Below, piece by piece: positions 17,749 to 26,337 of a stretch of DNA of 64,000 nucleotides. Under the pieces are notes generated by a model. It was not told the origin of the DNA, ran no database searches, and saw nothing but the letters and a program-made list of their open reading frames with translations. Location of the stretch: positions 82,604 to 146,603 of the forward strand of contig NZ_JRVC01000015.1 in assembly GCF_000807925.1 (NCBI RefSeq), in the 5' to 3' direction. The DNA is from Novosphingobium subterraneum. Its GTDB lineage: Bacteria; Pseudomonadota; Alphaproteobacteria; Sphingomonadales; Sphingomonadaceae. A program made the translations under genes and the position numbers. Position 1 is the stretch's first letter, and each line of letters begins with the position of its first letter.

Positions 17749-19203
17749 ATGCTGAACTTGAAGGATCCCACCCTGCTGCGGCAGGCTGCTCTCGTCGATG
17801 GTGCCTGGATCTCCGCTGGTCTTCCCGCGCTTGAGGTGACCAATCCGGCCACTGGCGAAGTAATTGGCACCGTGCCCGATTGTGGTGCTGCCGAGGCGAA
17901 TGCGGCAATCGATGCGGCGCAGGCCTCCTGGGCCGACTGGCGGCGGCGCACGGCGGGCGAACGTGCCGCGCTGCTGGAGGCGTGGCACGGCCTGGTCCTT
18001 GCAAATCTGGATGACCTTGCCCGGATCATGACGGCCGAGCAGGGCAAGCCCTTGGCCGAGGCGCAGGGCGAAATCCGCTATGCCGCTACCTTCATAAAGT
18101 GGTTCGCCGAAGAAGGCCGTCGCGTGGGCGGGCGCAACATTGCCTCGCCCGAGCGGGACCGCCGGATCATCGTGCTGACCGAGCCGGTGGGCGTTTCAGC
18201 TGCCATCACGCCGTGGAACTTCCCGGCCGCGATGATCACCCGCAAGTGCGCACCGGCGCTCGCTGCAGGCTGTCCGGTGGTGATCAAGCCATCGGAAATG
18301 ACGCCGTTCACCGCGCTTGCCCTGATCGAACTGGCAATCCGCGCAGGCTTCCCCAAGGGGACGATCAACCTGTTGACCGGAATGCCGCAGGCGATTGGCG
18401 AAGCAATCACGGCAAGCCCGGTGGTGCGCAAGCTGTCCTTTACCGGATCGACCCGCGTCGGTTCGCTGTTGATGCGGCAGAGTGCGGACACGATCAAACG
18501 GCTGAGCCTTGAGCTGGGTGGCAATGCCCCGCTGATCGTGTTCGATGATGCCGACCTTGATCTGGCGGTCAAGGCCACGATGGCAAGCAAGTTCCGCAAC
18601 GCCGGTCAGACCTGTGTCTGTGCCAACCGCATTCTCGTTCACGGACCGATCTACGACGAATTTGCCGCGCGCTTGGGCGCTGCCGTCGAGGCGCTCAATG
18701 TCGGCAACGGCATGGATGCCGATGCGACAACCGGCCCCCTGATCAATCGTGCGGCGACCGATAAGGTGTCGACGCATGTCGAAGATGCGCTGGGCAAGGG
18801 CGGGAAGATCCTGTTCTCGGGCAAGGGCGCACAAGGCGGCAACTTTGCCCGCCCGGTGATCATCGGCGAGGCAAATACCGGAATGCGACTGGCACGCGAA
18901 GAGACCTTCGGCCCGGTGGCTCCATTGTTCCGCTTCGAAACCGAGGACGAGGCAATTCTGTTGGCCAACGACACCGAATACGGGCTTGCCAGCTATTTCT
19001 ACACATCCGGGCTAGATCGCGCATTCCGTGTAGCTGAAGCGCTGGAGGCGGGCATGATCGCGCTGAACACCGGATCCATAGCAATGGAAATGGCTCCCTT
19101 TGGCGGCGTCAAGCAATCGGGTCTTGGGCGCGAGGGCGGAACACTGGGCATCGAGGAATACCTGGAAACCAAGGCCTTCCACATTGGTGGCCTGAAGATC
19201 TGA
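17749..19203 (+). CDS. gabD: Succinate-semialdehyde dehydrogenase-like aldehyde dehydrogenase
   Basis: About 484 residues. ATG 17749 gives an N-terminus (MLNLKDPTLLRQAALVDGAW) that lines up with E. coli GabD; TTG 17743 overlapping the GNAT stop is an alternative. The catalytic Glu is in LELGGNAPLIVFDDADLD and the Cys in NAGQTCVCANR. The GabD-type EETFGPVAPLFRF motif is present. It would oxidise succinate semialdehyde or a similar omega-oxoacid to feed the TCA cycle, which fits a route degrading a C4 amine such as a polyamine derivative. Confidence 0.88.
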   Translation: MLNLKDPTLLRQAALVDGAWISAGLPALEVTNPATGEVIGTVPDCGAAEANAAIDAAQASWADWRRRTAGERAALLEAWHGLVLANLDDLARIMTAEQGKPLAEAQGEIRYAATFIKWFAEEGRRVGGRNIASPERDRRIIVLTEPVGVSAAITPWNFPAAMITRKCAPALAAGCPVVIKPSEMTPFTALALIELAIRAGFPKGTINLLTGMPQAIGEAITASPVVRKLSFTGSTRVGSLLMRQSADTIKRLSLELGGNAPLIVFDDADLDLAVKATMASKFRNAGQTCVCANRILVHGPIYDEFAARLGAAVEALNVGNGMDADATTGPLINRAATDKVSTHVEDALGKGGKILFSGKGAQGGNFARPVIIGEANTGMRLAREETFGPVAPLFRFETEDEAILLANDTEYGLASYFYTSGLDRAFRVAEALEAGMIALNTGSIAMEMAPFGGVKQSGLGREGGTLGIEEYLETKAFHIGGLKI

Positions 19204-19229
19204 ATCTGCGCGGCCTCAAGGGGGACTAC

Positions 19230-20309
19230 ATGAGCAGCAATACACGCAAGCACACCATCGCGGTGATCCCCGGTGACGGTATCGGCAACGAGGTAATGCC
19301 CGAAGGCATGCGCGTGCTGGAAAAGGCTGCGTCGCTATACGGCTTCGAGCTGAAGCAGAAGTGGCACGACTTTTCCTCGTGCGACTATTACGCGCGCCAT
19401 GGCCGGATGATGCCGGAAAACTGGAAGGAACAAATCGGCCGGCCCGACGCGATCTTCTTCGGCGCAGTCGGCTGGCCCGAAACCGTGCCCGATCACATTT
19501 CGCTCTGGGGCTCGATCATCCAGTTTCGCCGCGAATACGACCAGTACATCAACCTTCGGCCGGTGCGGCTGATGCCGGGCGTGCCCTGCCCGCTGGCCGG
19601 GCGCGAACCGGGCGACATCGACTTCTGGGTGGTGCGCGAGAACACCGAGGGCGAGTATTCTTCTGTCGGCGGGATCATGTTCCCCGGCACCGAGCGCGAG
19701 TTGGTGATTCAGGACACCGTCATGACGCGCGTCGGCGTGGATCGCGTGCTTCGCTATGCCTTCGATCTGGCCCAAACGCGTGAGCGCAAGCACCTGACCA
19801 GCGCGACCAAGTCCAACGGCATTGCCATTACCATGCCCTATTGGGATCAGCGCGTGGAAGCGATCGCAACCGAGTATCCCGACGTTTCTCACGACAAATA
19901 CCATATCGACATCCTGACCGCGCAGTTCGTGATGAACCCGGACCGCTTCGACGTGGTGGTCGGCTCCAACCTGTTTGGCGACATCCTTTCCGATCTCGGC
20001 CCGGCCTGCACCGGCACGATCGGGGTGGCGCCTTCCGCCAACATCAATCCCGAGGGCAAGCACCCTTCGCTGTTCGAACCGGTACACGGCTCTGCGCCGG
20101 ACATTGCCGGGCAGGGCATAGCCAACCCGGTTGGCCAGATCTGGTCCGCCGCGATGATGCTGGAGCATCTGGGTGAGACCGATGCCGCCACCGCGATAAT
20201 GCGGGCGATCGAACAGGTTCTGGCAACGCCTGCGGCACGCACGCGAGACCTCAAGGGAGCGGCAGGTACGGAAGAATGCGGCAAGGCAATCGCCGAGGCG
20301 CTTCAGTAA
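19230..20309 (+). CDS. Tartrate/D-malate dehydrogenase-type isopropylmalate-family enzyme
   Basis: 359 residues. The N-terminal IAVIPGDGIGNEVMPEG, the WVVRENTEGEYSSVGG segment and the metal-binding GSNLFGDILSDL are features of beta-decarboxylating dehydrogenases. The overall pattern (SLWGSIIQFRREYDQYINLR) matches TtuC/DmlA, which act on tartrate or D-malate, rather than LeuB or isocitrate dehydrogenase. It converts a 2-hydroxy-dicarboxylate to a 2-oxoacid plus CO2, or directly to glycerate for tartrate. It starts 26 bases after gabD and probably ends that operon. Confidence 0.88.
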   Translation: MSSNTRKHTIAVIPGDGIGNEVMPEGMRVLEKAASLYGFELKQKWHDFSSCDYYARHGRMMPENWKEQIGRPDAIFFGAVGWPETVPDHISLWGSIIQFRREYDQYINLRPVRLMPGVPCPLAGREPGDIDFWVVRENTEGEYSSVGGIMFPGTERELVIQDTVMTRVGVDRVLRYAFDLAQTRERKHLTSATKSNGIAITMPYWDQRVEAIATEYPDVSHDKYHIDILTAQFVMNPDRFDVVVGSNLFGDILSDLGPACTGTIGVAPSANINPEGKHPSLFEPVHGSAPDIAGQGIANPVGQIWSAAMMLEHLGETDAATAIMRAIEQVLATPAARTRDLKGAAGTEECGKAIAEALQ

Positions 20310-20328
20310 GGGACAGGGTGTGGATGGT

Positions 20329-20358
20329 TTTGCGGCAGGCGACAAGTTCTGCCGCAAA
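20329..20358. terminator. Perfect 10-bp hairpin after the dehydrogenase gene
   Basis: TTTGCGGCAG (20329-20338) and CTGCCGCAAA (20349-20358) are perfect inverted repeats with a 10-base loop, 20 bases after the stop codon. No T tract follows, so termination is plausible but not assured. The arms contain GCGGCA and TGCCGC, the same half-sites as the operator candidates, here 12 bases apart, so binding of a regulator is the alternative. Confidence 0.4.
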
Positions 20359-20397
20359 GCTGCAAGATCACGGGCCATCATGTCGACAGCCATGGCC

Positions 20398-20416
20398 TTT
20401 CGGGCAAAAATGCCGA
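20398..20416. promoter_or_regulatory. Weak operator-like site TTTCGG-N7-TGCCGA
   Basis: About 60 bases before the DUF4198 start. It matches the site at 63832-63850 at 14 of 19 positions, with identical ends TTTCGG and TGCCGA, but its own symmetry is poor. It is listed only because its length and location fit the other candidates. Confidence 0.2.
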
Positions 20417-20477
20417 CAGCGAGTCATAAGCTTGTCTTGCCGGAAACGCCCGGCCAGTCAGTCCGGAGGCCACCATC

Positions 20478-21230
20478 GTGCGCAGGATTTCTCCTTACAT
20501 TTCAGCCGCCATCGCAGTAGCGACAGTGGGTGCGGCTTTCGCCTCGAGCACCGCAAGCGCCCACGCGATCTGGTTCGCTCAGCGGGCCAAGCAGCTCGCC
20601 ATGGTCTACGGCGTCGGATCGGACGATCTTGATGCGGTAAAGCGCATGCCCCTGGTCACGTCGGTCACCGGCTATGATGCCGACGGCCTGCCGGTAACGG
20701 CATCGCTGCGCGCGGCGGGGGCGATCCCGGTGGTCGACAGTGATGAGCCGATGGCGGTGGTCGCAGCCGTGATGGACTACGGCGTGTGGTCCAAGGATGC
20801 CGCCGGCACCTGGCACAACAAGGGCCTCGACGAGGTCAAGGATGCCACGGTGAGCGAGCATAATTTCAAGTATGCCGTCCACATCAACCAGTTGCCATCG
20901 AAGCCCATGCCGCTCATCCCCGGCCACAAGCTGCAACTGATTCCGGCGGACAATGCCATTCCGCAAGCGATGGGCCAGCCGATCCGCCTCCGGGCGATGT
21001 TCGAAGGCAAGCCTGCGGCAAACGTGGCGATCCTGCACGATTACGTGAATGACCCCGACCAGAAGCCGTCGATGACCGACGCGCAGGGCTATGTCACGTT
21101 GCCGGTGCGAAATCAGGGGTTGAACGTGGTCGTCGGTATCCTCGTCGCACCTTCGGACAATCCGGCCAAGTACAAGCAAATGGAGCACCGCGCCTCGCTC
21201 ACGTTCGTGTTGCCACACCTGCCGGAATGA
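20478..21230 (+). CDS. DUF4198-family periplasmic protein
   Basis: 250 residues starting at GTG 20478, with GGAGG eight bases upstream. The N-terminus is a Sec signal peptide (hydrophobic core ISAAIAVATVGAAFA, likely cleavage after ASAHA). Mature sequence begins HAIWF, the conserved start of DUF4198 proteins, which are often found with TonB receptors and metal (nickel or cobalt) uptake genes. Gly/Pro-rich beta structure is likely. It precedes a small secreted protein and a HupE/UreJ-family permease, so a role in periplasmic metal handling is the best guess. Confidence 0.8.
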   Translation: MRRISPYISAAIAVATVGAAFASSTASAHAIWFAQRAKQLAMVYGVGSDDLDAVKRMPLVTSVTGYDADGLPVTASLRAAGAIPVVDSDEPMAVVAAVMDYGVWSKDAAGTWHNKGLDEVKDATVSEHNFKYAVHINQLPSKPMPLIPGHKLQLIPADNAIPQAMGQPIRLRAMFEGKPAANVAILHDYVNDPDQKPSMTDAQGYVTLPVRNQGLNVVVGILVAPSDNPAKYKQMEHRASLTFVLPHLPE

Positions 21231-21253
21231 CCGCTGCCTCGGGGAGAATTGCA

Positions 21254-21637
21254 ATGAACATGAAAAGAATCACCGCCGCCCTTGCCGGGCTTTCGCTGAT
21301 CGCTTTCGCGGTATCCGCCAAGGCCCACGGTTCCATGAAGCCGCTGCATGGCGGGGTTGTGACAATGGTCGGTGAGACCGTTGTCGAACTGGTCCGCGCA
21401 CCCAAGGGCGTCGATATCTACATCACCGAAGAGGACGAGCCGCTGGCGGCCACGGGCTTTTCGGGCAAGTTGATTGTAACGGCAGCGGGGGCCAAGGCGG
21501 AAACGCCGCTTGCGGCGCAAGCCGGCAACCGCATGTCGGCACCGGGGCTCAAGATCCTGGCTGGTGCCAAGGTTGTGGTCGCACTCACGGCCAAGGGCAG
21601 CGGAGCCAAGACGCTCGCTTCCTTCACGGTAAAGTGA
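21254..21637 (+). CDS. Small secreted protein of unknown function
   Basis: 127 residues from ATG 21254, with GGGGAGA upstream. A signal peptide (KRITAALAGLSLIAFAVSAKA) is followed by HGSMKPLHGGVV, where two His-Gly pairs near the mature N-terminus could bind metal, as in CopC-like or nickel-binding periplasmic proteins. The rest is a short beta-rich domain. I do not recognise the family. Its position between DUF4198 and HupE genes supports a shared metal-related or envelope role. Confidence 0.7.
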   Translation: MNMKRITAALAGLSLIAFAVSAKAHGSMKPLHGGVVTMVGETVVELVRAPKGVDIYITEEDEPLAATGFSGKLIVTAAGAKAETPLAAQAGNRMSAPGLKILAGAKVVVALTAKGSGAKTLASFTVK

Positions 21638-21644
21638 AGCAGTG

Positions 21645-22385
21645 ATGGTCCGCCCCACTGCCCTTTCGCTTCCGCAAGGACTGCTGCGATGGGCCGGGTG
21701 GGCCATCGCCCTCATCATCATTCTTGCCCTGAAGTCGGCAGCGCACGCCCATGGCGTGGGCGAGGACGACCGTGCCTTCATAGAAGGCGCATCGGGGATG
21801 GCCATCGGCCCCTACATGTACCTCGGCGCCAAGCATATGGTGACGGGATACGATCACTTGCTGTTCCTGGTCGGCGTTATCTTCTTCCTCTACCGGCTGA
21901 AGGACGTGGGCACTTATGTGACGCTGTTTGCCATCGGCCACAGCAGCACGCTGCTGCTGGGCGTCCTGTTCGACATCCGCGCCAACCCCTACATCGTCGA
22001 TGCGATCATCGGGCTTTCGGTGGTCTACAAGGCGCTGGACAACCTCGACGGGTTCCGGACACTGTTCGGGCGGGCGCCCAATCCCAAGGCGGCAGTGCTG
22101 ATCTTCGGGTTTTTCCACGGCTTCGGCCTCGCCACGAAGCTGCAGGACCTGACCCTCTCCGCCGATGGGCTGGTGCCGAACCTGATCAGCTTCAACGTCG
22201 GCGTGGAACTGGGCCAGTTCACCGCACTGGGAGCAATCCTGATCGCGATGAACCTGTGGCGGTCCACCGGCAGCTTTCGCCGCAGTGCCATTGCCGCCAA
22301 TGCCGCGCTGATGTGCGCGGGCTTCGTGCTGGTGGGCTTCCAGCTCACCGGCTTTTTCACGCAAGGCTCGACTGGAGCGATGTGA
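21645..22385 (+). CDS. HupE/UreJ-family membrane protein
   Basis: About 246 residues with six to seven hydrophobic segments. The family motif GAKHMVTGYDHLLFLVGVIF lies near residue 65, with the His-x5-Asp-His pattern thought to carry Ni2+ or similar ions. Later conserved histidines appear in FAIGHSSTLLLG and FGFFHGFGLATK. The start is ATG 21645 or the adjacent GTG 21642. It is a probable secondary metal permease in the inner membrane. The stop overlaps the next ATG by one base. Confidence 0.85.
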   Translation: MVRPTALSLPQGLLRWAGWAIALIIILALKSAAHAHGVGEDDRAFIEGASGMAIGPYMYLGAKHMVTGYDHLLFLVGVIFFLYRLKDVGTYVTLFAIGHSSTLLLGVLFDIRANPYIVDAIIGLSVVYKALDNLDGFRTLFGRAPNPKAAVLIFGFFHGFGLATKLQDLTLSADGLVPNLISFNVGVELGQFTALGAILIAMNLWRSTGSFRRSAIAANAALMCAGFVLVGFQLTGFFTQGSTGAM

Positions 22386-22999
22386 TGCAGACCGATATCG
22401 CAAATCCGGTGAATTCGATCCAGGTTCCGCCATCGACGCTTGCCAAGGCAACCGGCGGGGCATTGCTGGCTGCAGCTGCCATATTGGTTCTGTTCGTGAT
22501 GCCGGCGGAATACGGCATCGACCCGACCGGCGTTGGTCGGCTGACCGGAATCGTCGGCATGGGGGCGGGCGGCGAGGAGGCGACACCCGCCCCGGCTGAG
22601 GCTCCGGTCGAGTCTCGTGTTTCTGGGCCGGCGACCCCAACCAAGGCCGCGATCGTCCGCGAGGGCGACATGCGCAGCGACGAAATGACGCTGACGCTTG
22701 CGCCGCACAGTGGACAGGAAGTGAAAGCCCACATGCAGGCTGGGCAAAGCTATGTCTTCGAATGGTCGGCCAAGGGCGGACCGGTGAAGGCCGATATGCA
22801 TGGCGAAAAGGTCAACGCCGCCGAGGGCGAGTTCACCAGCTATTGGGAAGAGAAGCAGATGACCGGCGGCAAGGGCAGCTTTACCGCGCCGTTCGACGGC
22901 ACGCATGGCTGGTACTTCCGCAACAAGGGCGAAACGCCGGTCACGGTCACGGTAAGGACCACCGGCTTCTACAAGGATCTGTTCCTGCCAGAGGGCTGA
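22385..22999 (+). CDS. Single-pass membrane-anchored protein, unknown function
   Basis: 204 residues, overlapping the HupE stop by one base. One transmembrane helix (GALLAAAAILVLFVMPAEYG, near residues 24-43) is followed by a Pro/Ala-rich linker and a C-terminal domain containing FEWSAKGGPVKADMHGEK and HGWYFRNKGETPVTVTVR. That domain looks like a small beta sandwich facing the periplasm. I do not recognise a catalytic motif. Tight linkage to the HupE gene suggests a common complex or pathway. Confidence 0.7.
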   Translation: MQTDIANPVNSIQVPPSTLAKATGGALLAAAAILVLFVMPAEYGIDPTGVGRLTGIVGMGAGGEEATPAPAEAPVESRVSGPATPTKAAIVREGDMRSDEMTLTLAPHSGQEVKAHMQAGQSYVFEWSAKGGPVKADMHGEKVNAAEGEFTSYWEEKQMTGGKGSFTAPFDGTHGWYFRNKGETPVTVTVRTTGFYKDLFLPEG

Positions 23000-23049
23000 T
23001 GCAAGATGCGGCAGGGCAAGGTATTCAAGAAGGAAAGAGGGCAGGGATC

Positions 23050-24252
23050 ATGGCCACCAGTATGACATTGCCTCCCGGGGGCATAAATCTTGCAGCAGGA
23101 GGGACAAAGGCCACGGCCCATGCCCGTCTGGCCAACATCGACGCGCTGCGCGGTTTCGTGATGGTGCTGATGCTGCTCGATCACCTGCGTGAGACGTGGT
23201 TCGTCAACTATCCGGTGACCGACCCGATCAATGCCCTGACCATCATCCCTGCCATTGGTTTTGCCCGGTTCGCGGTGAGCTTCTGTGCGCCGATCTTCGT
23301 CGCGCTGACCGGGCTTGGCGTCTATTTGTTCAGCGTCAATCACACGGTTGAGGAGACCACTGAATACCTTCTCAAGCGTGGCCTTCTGCTGATCGTGATC
23401 GAGCTGGTCTATCTCTCGCCGCTCTATTGGGGGATCGTGCCGCAGCCGACGTTCTGGCTTCAGGTGATCTGGGCAATCGGCATATGCATGATCCTGCTGG
23501 CGGCCTTCATGCGCCTGCCACGGCCGGCGATCATTGCGCTGGGCCTTGGCATCGTATGCTTCCACAACCTGCTTGATTCGATCGTGCTGACCAAGGACGA
23601 TGCCCTGTTCCCGGTCTGGGCCCTGCTGCACCAGCGTGACGCGTTCGACTTGCCGCTCGGCTTCGTGGCCAAGACAACCTATCCGATCCTCGCATGGCTC
23701 GGCGTGATCCTGCTCGGCTTCGGCATCGGGCCCTGGTTCACCGGAGAGGTCGCGCCCGCAGTCCGGCAAAAGCGCCTGCTGGTGCTGGGCTTCGGCATGA
23801 TCGCCGCGTTTGTGCTGTTGCGCCTGCTCAACGTCTATGGCGACAAGCCGTGGTTCGTGGTCGAAGGCGATCCGGTTCGCACGGTCATCAGCTTCATCTC
23901 GATGACGAAATATCCGCCGTCGCTGCTGTTCCTGCTGCCGACGCTGGGGGGCGGGGCACTGCTGCTCGTGCTGTTCGAGAAGATCAATGACTCGCGCCTG
24001 GTCGCGGCATTGGCGATCTTCGGCGGCGCACCGATGTTCTTCTATCTGCTGCACCTCACGGTTCTTCGCATCCTCTACCACAGTGCTCTTGCCATCTGGG
24101 GTCCGAACAACGGCACGGCCTACATGTTCGACAACTACAACTGGGTGCTGCTGTGGTTCGTGGCGATGATCGTGCCGCTCTATCTGCCGACGGTCTGGTA
24201 TGCGCGCCTGAAGCGCCGCCGTCGCGACATCACCTGGCTCAAGTACTTCTGA
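23050..24252 (+). CDS. DUF1624/HGSNAT-type membrane acyltransferase
   Basis: 400 residues with about ten hydrophobic segments. The N-terminal RLANIDALRGFVMVLMLLDH is the signature of the heparan-alpha-glucosaminide N-acetyltransferase catalytic family; the His-Leu-Arg-Glu after it is the likely active-site region. These proteins move acetyl groups across the membrane or act on envelope glycans. It follows the HupE block by 50 bases on the same strand. How it relates to metal uptake is not clear. Confidence 0.82.
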   Translation: MATSMTLPPGGINLAAGGTKATAHARLANIDALRGFVMVLMLLDHLRETWFVNYPVTDPINALTIIPAIGFARFAVSFCAPIFVALTGLGVYLFSVNHTVEETTEYLLKRGLLLIVIELVYLSPLYWGIVPQPTFWLQVIWAIGICMILLAAFMRLPRPAIIALGLGIVCFHNLLDSIVLTKDDALFPVWALLHQRDAFDLPLGFVAKTTYPILAWLGVILLGFGIGPWFTGEVAPAVRQKRLLVLGFGMIAAFVLLRLLNVYGDKPWFVVEGDPVRTVISFISMTKYPPSLLFLLPTLGGGALLLVLFEKINDSRLVAALAIFGGAPMFFYLLHLTVLRILYHSALAIWGPNNGTAYMFDNYNWVLLWFVAMIVPLYLPTVWYARLKRRRRDITWLKYF

Positions 24253-24297
24253 GCTTTGCGTCATGCCGGGCCCGCAAGGCCGGGGCAAAGGAGGCGT

Positions 24298-24314
24298 GCG
24301 GCAGAATATGCCGC
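24298..24314. promoter_or_regulatory. Perfect 17-bp palindrome GCGGCAGAATATGCCGC, candidate operator
   Basis: Located in the 172-base gap before the aminotransferase-AsnC-M20 operon, 110 bases before its start. The palindrome has 6-bp arms and a 5-base AT spacer. Its core CGGCAGAATWTGCCG recurs at 63835-63849 with one base different. A shared transcription factor is likely, and the AsnC/Lrp protein encoded in this operon is one candidate. Confidence 0.55.
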
Positions 24315-24424
24315 GCGCCTTCATGTCAAAAGGACGCCGATAATCATTTGCTTGCTCATTCGGCGAAACCCGCTTGGGGCGCTGACATAGCCTTCAGCGA
24401 ATGCTACGGAATGGACGAAACGCG

Positions 24425-25825
24425 ATGACCAACCCAACAAACCGTTCCCTCATCGATATCGACCGCGATCATCTGATCCACTCGGTCACGTCGTTCAGGG
24501 GGCACGAGCAGCATGGCGCCATCGTGCTGGAAACCGGCAAGGGCATGTGGTTGACCGATGCGGACGGCAACCAGTTGCTCGATGCCTTTGCCGGGTTGTG
24601 GTGCGTCAATGTCGGCTATGGTCAGGATTCGATCGTCGAGGTTGCGGCAGAGCAGATGCGCCGCCTGCCTTATGCCACGGGCTATTTCCATTTTGCCAGT
24701 GAACCGGCCATCCGCCTTGCGGGGGAATTGACTGCCGCCGCGCCCGATGGCTTGGACCATGTGTTCTTCACCCAGGGCGGCTCTGACGCGGTGGACAGCG
24801 CGATCCGCTACATCGTCCATTACTGGAATGCCGCCGGGAAGCCCGACAAGAAACATTTCATCGCGCTGGAATGGGGATATCATGGATCTAGTAGCCTTGG
24901 CGCCGGGCTAACCGCGCTGGGCAACTTCCACCGCAATTTCGATCTGCCACGGCCATGGCAGCACCATATCGCCTCGCCATATCAGTATCGTCATCCTCAA
25001 GGGGACGATGACGCGGCCGTGATCGCTTCCACAGTCGCAGCGCTTGAGGCCAAGGTGGCAGAACTCGGGGCGGACAACGTGGCGGCATTTTGCTGCGAAC
25101 CGATCCAGGGTTCGGGCGGGGTGATCGTGCCCCCGAAGGGCTGGCTCAAGGCTCTTCGCGAAGCATGTACCCGACTTGGCATCCTGATGCTGGTGGACGA
25201 GGTCATCACCGGCTTTGGCCGCACCGGGCCGTTGTTTGCCTGTCTGGATGAAGATGTCTCTCCAGATTTCATGACCACGGCCAAGGGCTTGACGTCTGGA
25301 TACATACCGATGGGCGCCATGTTCATGGCCGACCACGTCTACCAGACCATCGCCGACGCAGCGCCTGCCGCGCTGCCGATTGGCCATGGCCAGACGTATT
25401 CTGGCCACCCCGTGGCCGCTGCGGTGGGCCTGGAAGTGCTGCGCCTTTATCGTGAGGGCGGCCTGCTGGAAAATGGCCGCGTGACGGGTGAGCGGTTCGC
25501 GCAACACATGGAACGGATCAGGTCACATCCACTGGTTGGCGACGTACGCTATCGCGGGATGTTGGGTGCGATCGAACTGACCCCGAACAAGGCGACGAAG
25601 GCAATTTTCGATCCATCGCTCGACATTGGCGGAAGTCTGTCGAAGCTGACCTATGGCAATGGGGTGATCGTGCGCTGTTTTGCCAATGCAGTCATTGGTT
25701 TTGCACCGGCGCTATGCTGCTCGCTCGACGAAATGGATATGATCTTCGAACGGGTAGAACGGTCGCTTGACCAACTGCTTGAGCAGCCCGACATTCGCGC
25801 GGTCGTCGCGCTGCAAGACGCCTGA
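24425..25825 (+). CDS. Class III (omega-amino acid:pyruvate type) aminotransferase
   Basis: 466 residues from ATG 24425. The PLP lysine is K287 in TTAKGLTSGYIPMGA, the cofactor-binding Asp is in MLVDEVITGFGRTG, and TQGGSDAVDSAIR binds the phosphate. The N-terminal DAFAGLWCVNVGYG is typical of omega-amino-acid or polyamine:pyruvate transaminases. It would move a terminal amino group to pyruvate, yielding an aldehyde for the dehydrogenases of the cluster. It is first in an operon with an AsnC regulator (14-base gap) and an M20 hydrolase. Confidence 0.93.
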   Translation: MTNPTNRSLIDIDRDHLIHSVTSFRGHEQHGAIVLETGKGMWLTDADGNQLLDAFAGLWCVNVGYGQDSIVEVAAEQMRRLPYATGYFHFASEPAIRLAGELTAAAPDGLDHVFFTQGGSDAVDSAIRYIVHYWNAAGKPDKKHFIALEWGYHGSSSLGAGLTALGNFHRNFDLPRPWQHHIASPYQYRHPQGDDDAAVIASTVAALEAKVAELGADNVAAFCCEPIQGSGGVIVPPKGWLKALREACTRLGILMLVDEVITGFGRTGPLFACLDEDVSPDFMTTAKGLTSGYIPMGAMFMADHVYQTIADAAPAALPIGHGQTYSGHPVAAAVGLEVLRLYREGGLLENGRVTGERFAQHMERIRSHPLVGDVRYRGMLGAIELTPNKATKAIFDPSLDIGGSLSKLTYGNGVIVRCFANAVIGFAPALCCSLDEMDMIFERVERSLDQLLEQPDIRAVVALQDA

Positions 25826-25839
25826 CGGGGGAACAAACC

Positions 25840-26337
25840 ATGCTGCCCGGACCCAAGCTCGACAGGATAGACCTCAAGATCCTTGCCAAGCTCCAGCAGG
25901 AGGGCCGGATCACCAACGTGGAACTGGCCGATGCGGTCGGCCTTTCGCCGAGCCCCTGCCTGACGCGGGTCAAGCGCCTGGAAAAGGCCGGATATATCAC
26001 GGGCTATGGCGCACACGTGAATTTCAGCAAGCTGGGTGAATACCTCACGGTATTTACCGAAGTCACGCTCAGCGAACATCGCCAGGGCGATTTCAGCCGT
26101 TTCGAAAGCCGCATTGCCAAGCTCGACGAGATCGTCGAATGCCACCTCGTTTCAGGCGGCTATGATTATCTGCTCAAGTTCGTGGCGCGCGGTGTTTCAC
26201 ACTATCAATCGATCATGGAAGGCATGCTCGAAAGTGATTACGGCATCGAGAAGTACTTCAGCTACATCGTGATCAAATCACCCTTCATCAAGCACAGACT
26301 CCCGATCCAGAACCTGTTTGGACAGACGCATGGCTGA
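25840..26337 (+). CDS. Lrp/AsnC-family transcriptional regulator
   Basis: 165 residues. The N-terminal HTH (KLDRIDLKILAKLQQEGRIT through LSPSPCLTRVKRLEKAG) is followed by the RAM ligand-binding domain, with VECHLVSGGYDYLLKF at its core. Its place between an aminotransferase and an amidohydrolase gene implies a local regulator sensing an amino compound. It overlaps the next gene by eight bases. It is the only regulator encoded in the left 27 kb, so it may bind the palindromes described there, but this is untested. Confidence 0.92.
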   Translation: MLPGPKLDRIDLKILAKLQQEGRITNVELADAVGLSPSPCLTRVKRLEKAGYITGYGAHVNFSKLGEYLTVFTEVTLSEHRQGDFSRFESRIAKLDEIVECHLVSGGYDYLLKFVARGVSHYQSIMEGMLESDYGIEKYFSYIVIKSPFIKHRLPIQNLFGQTHG

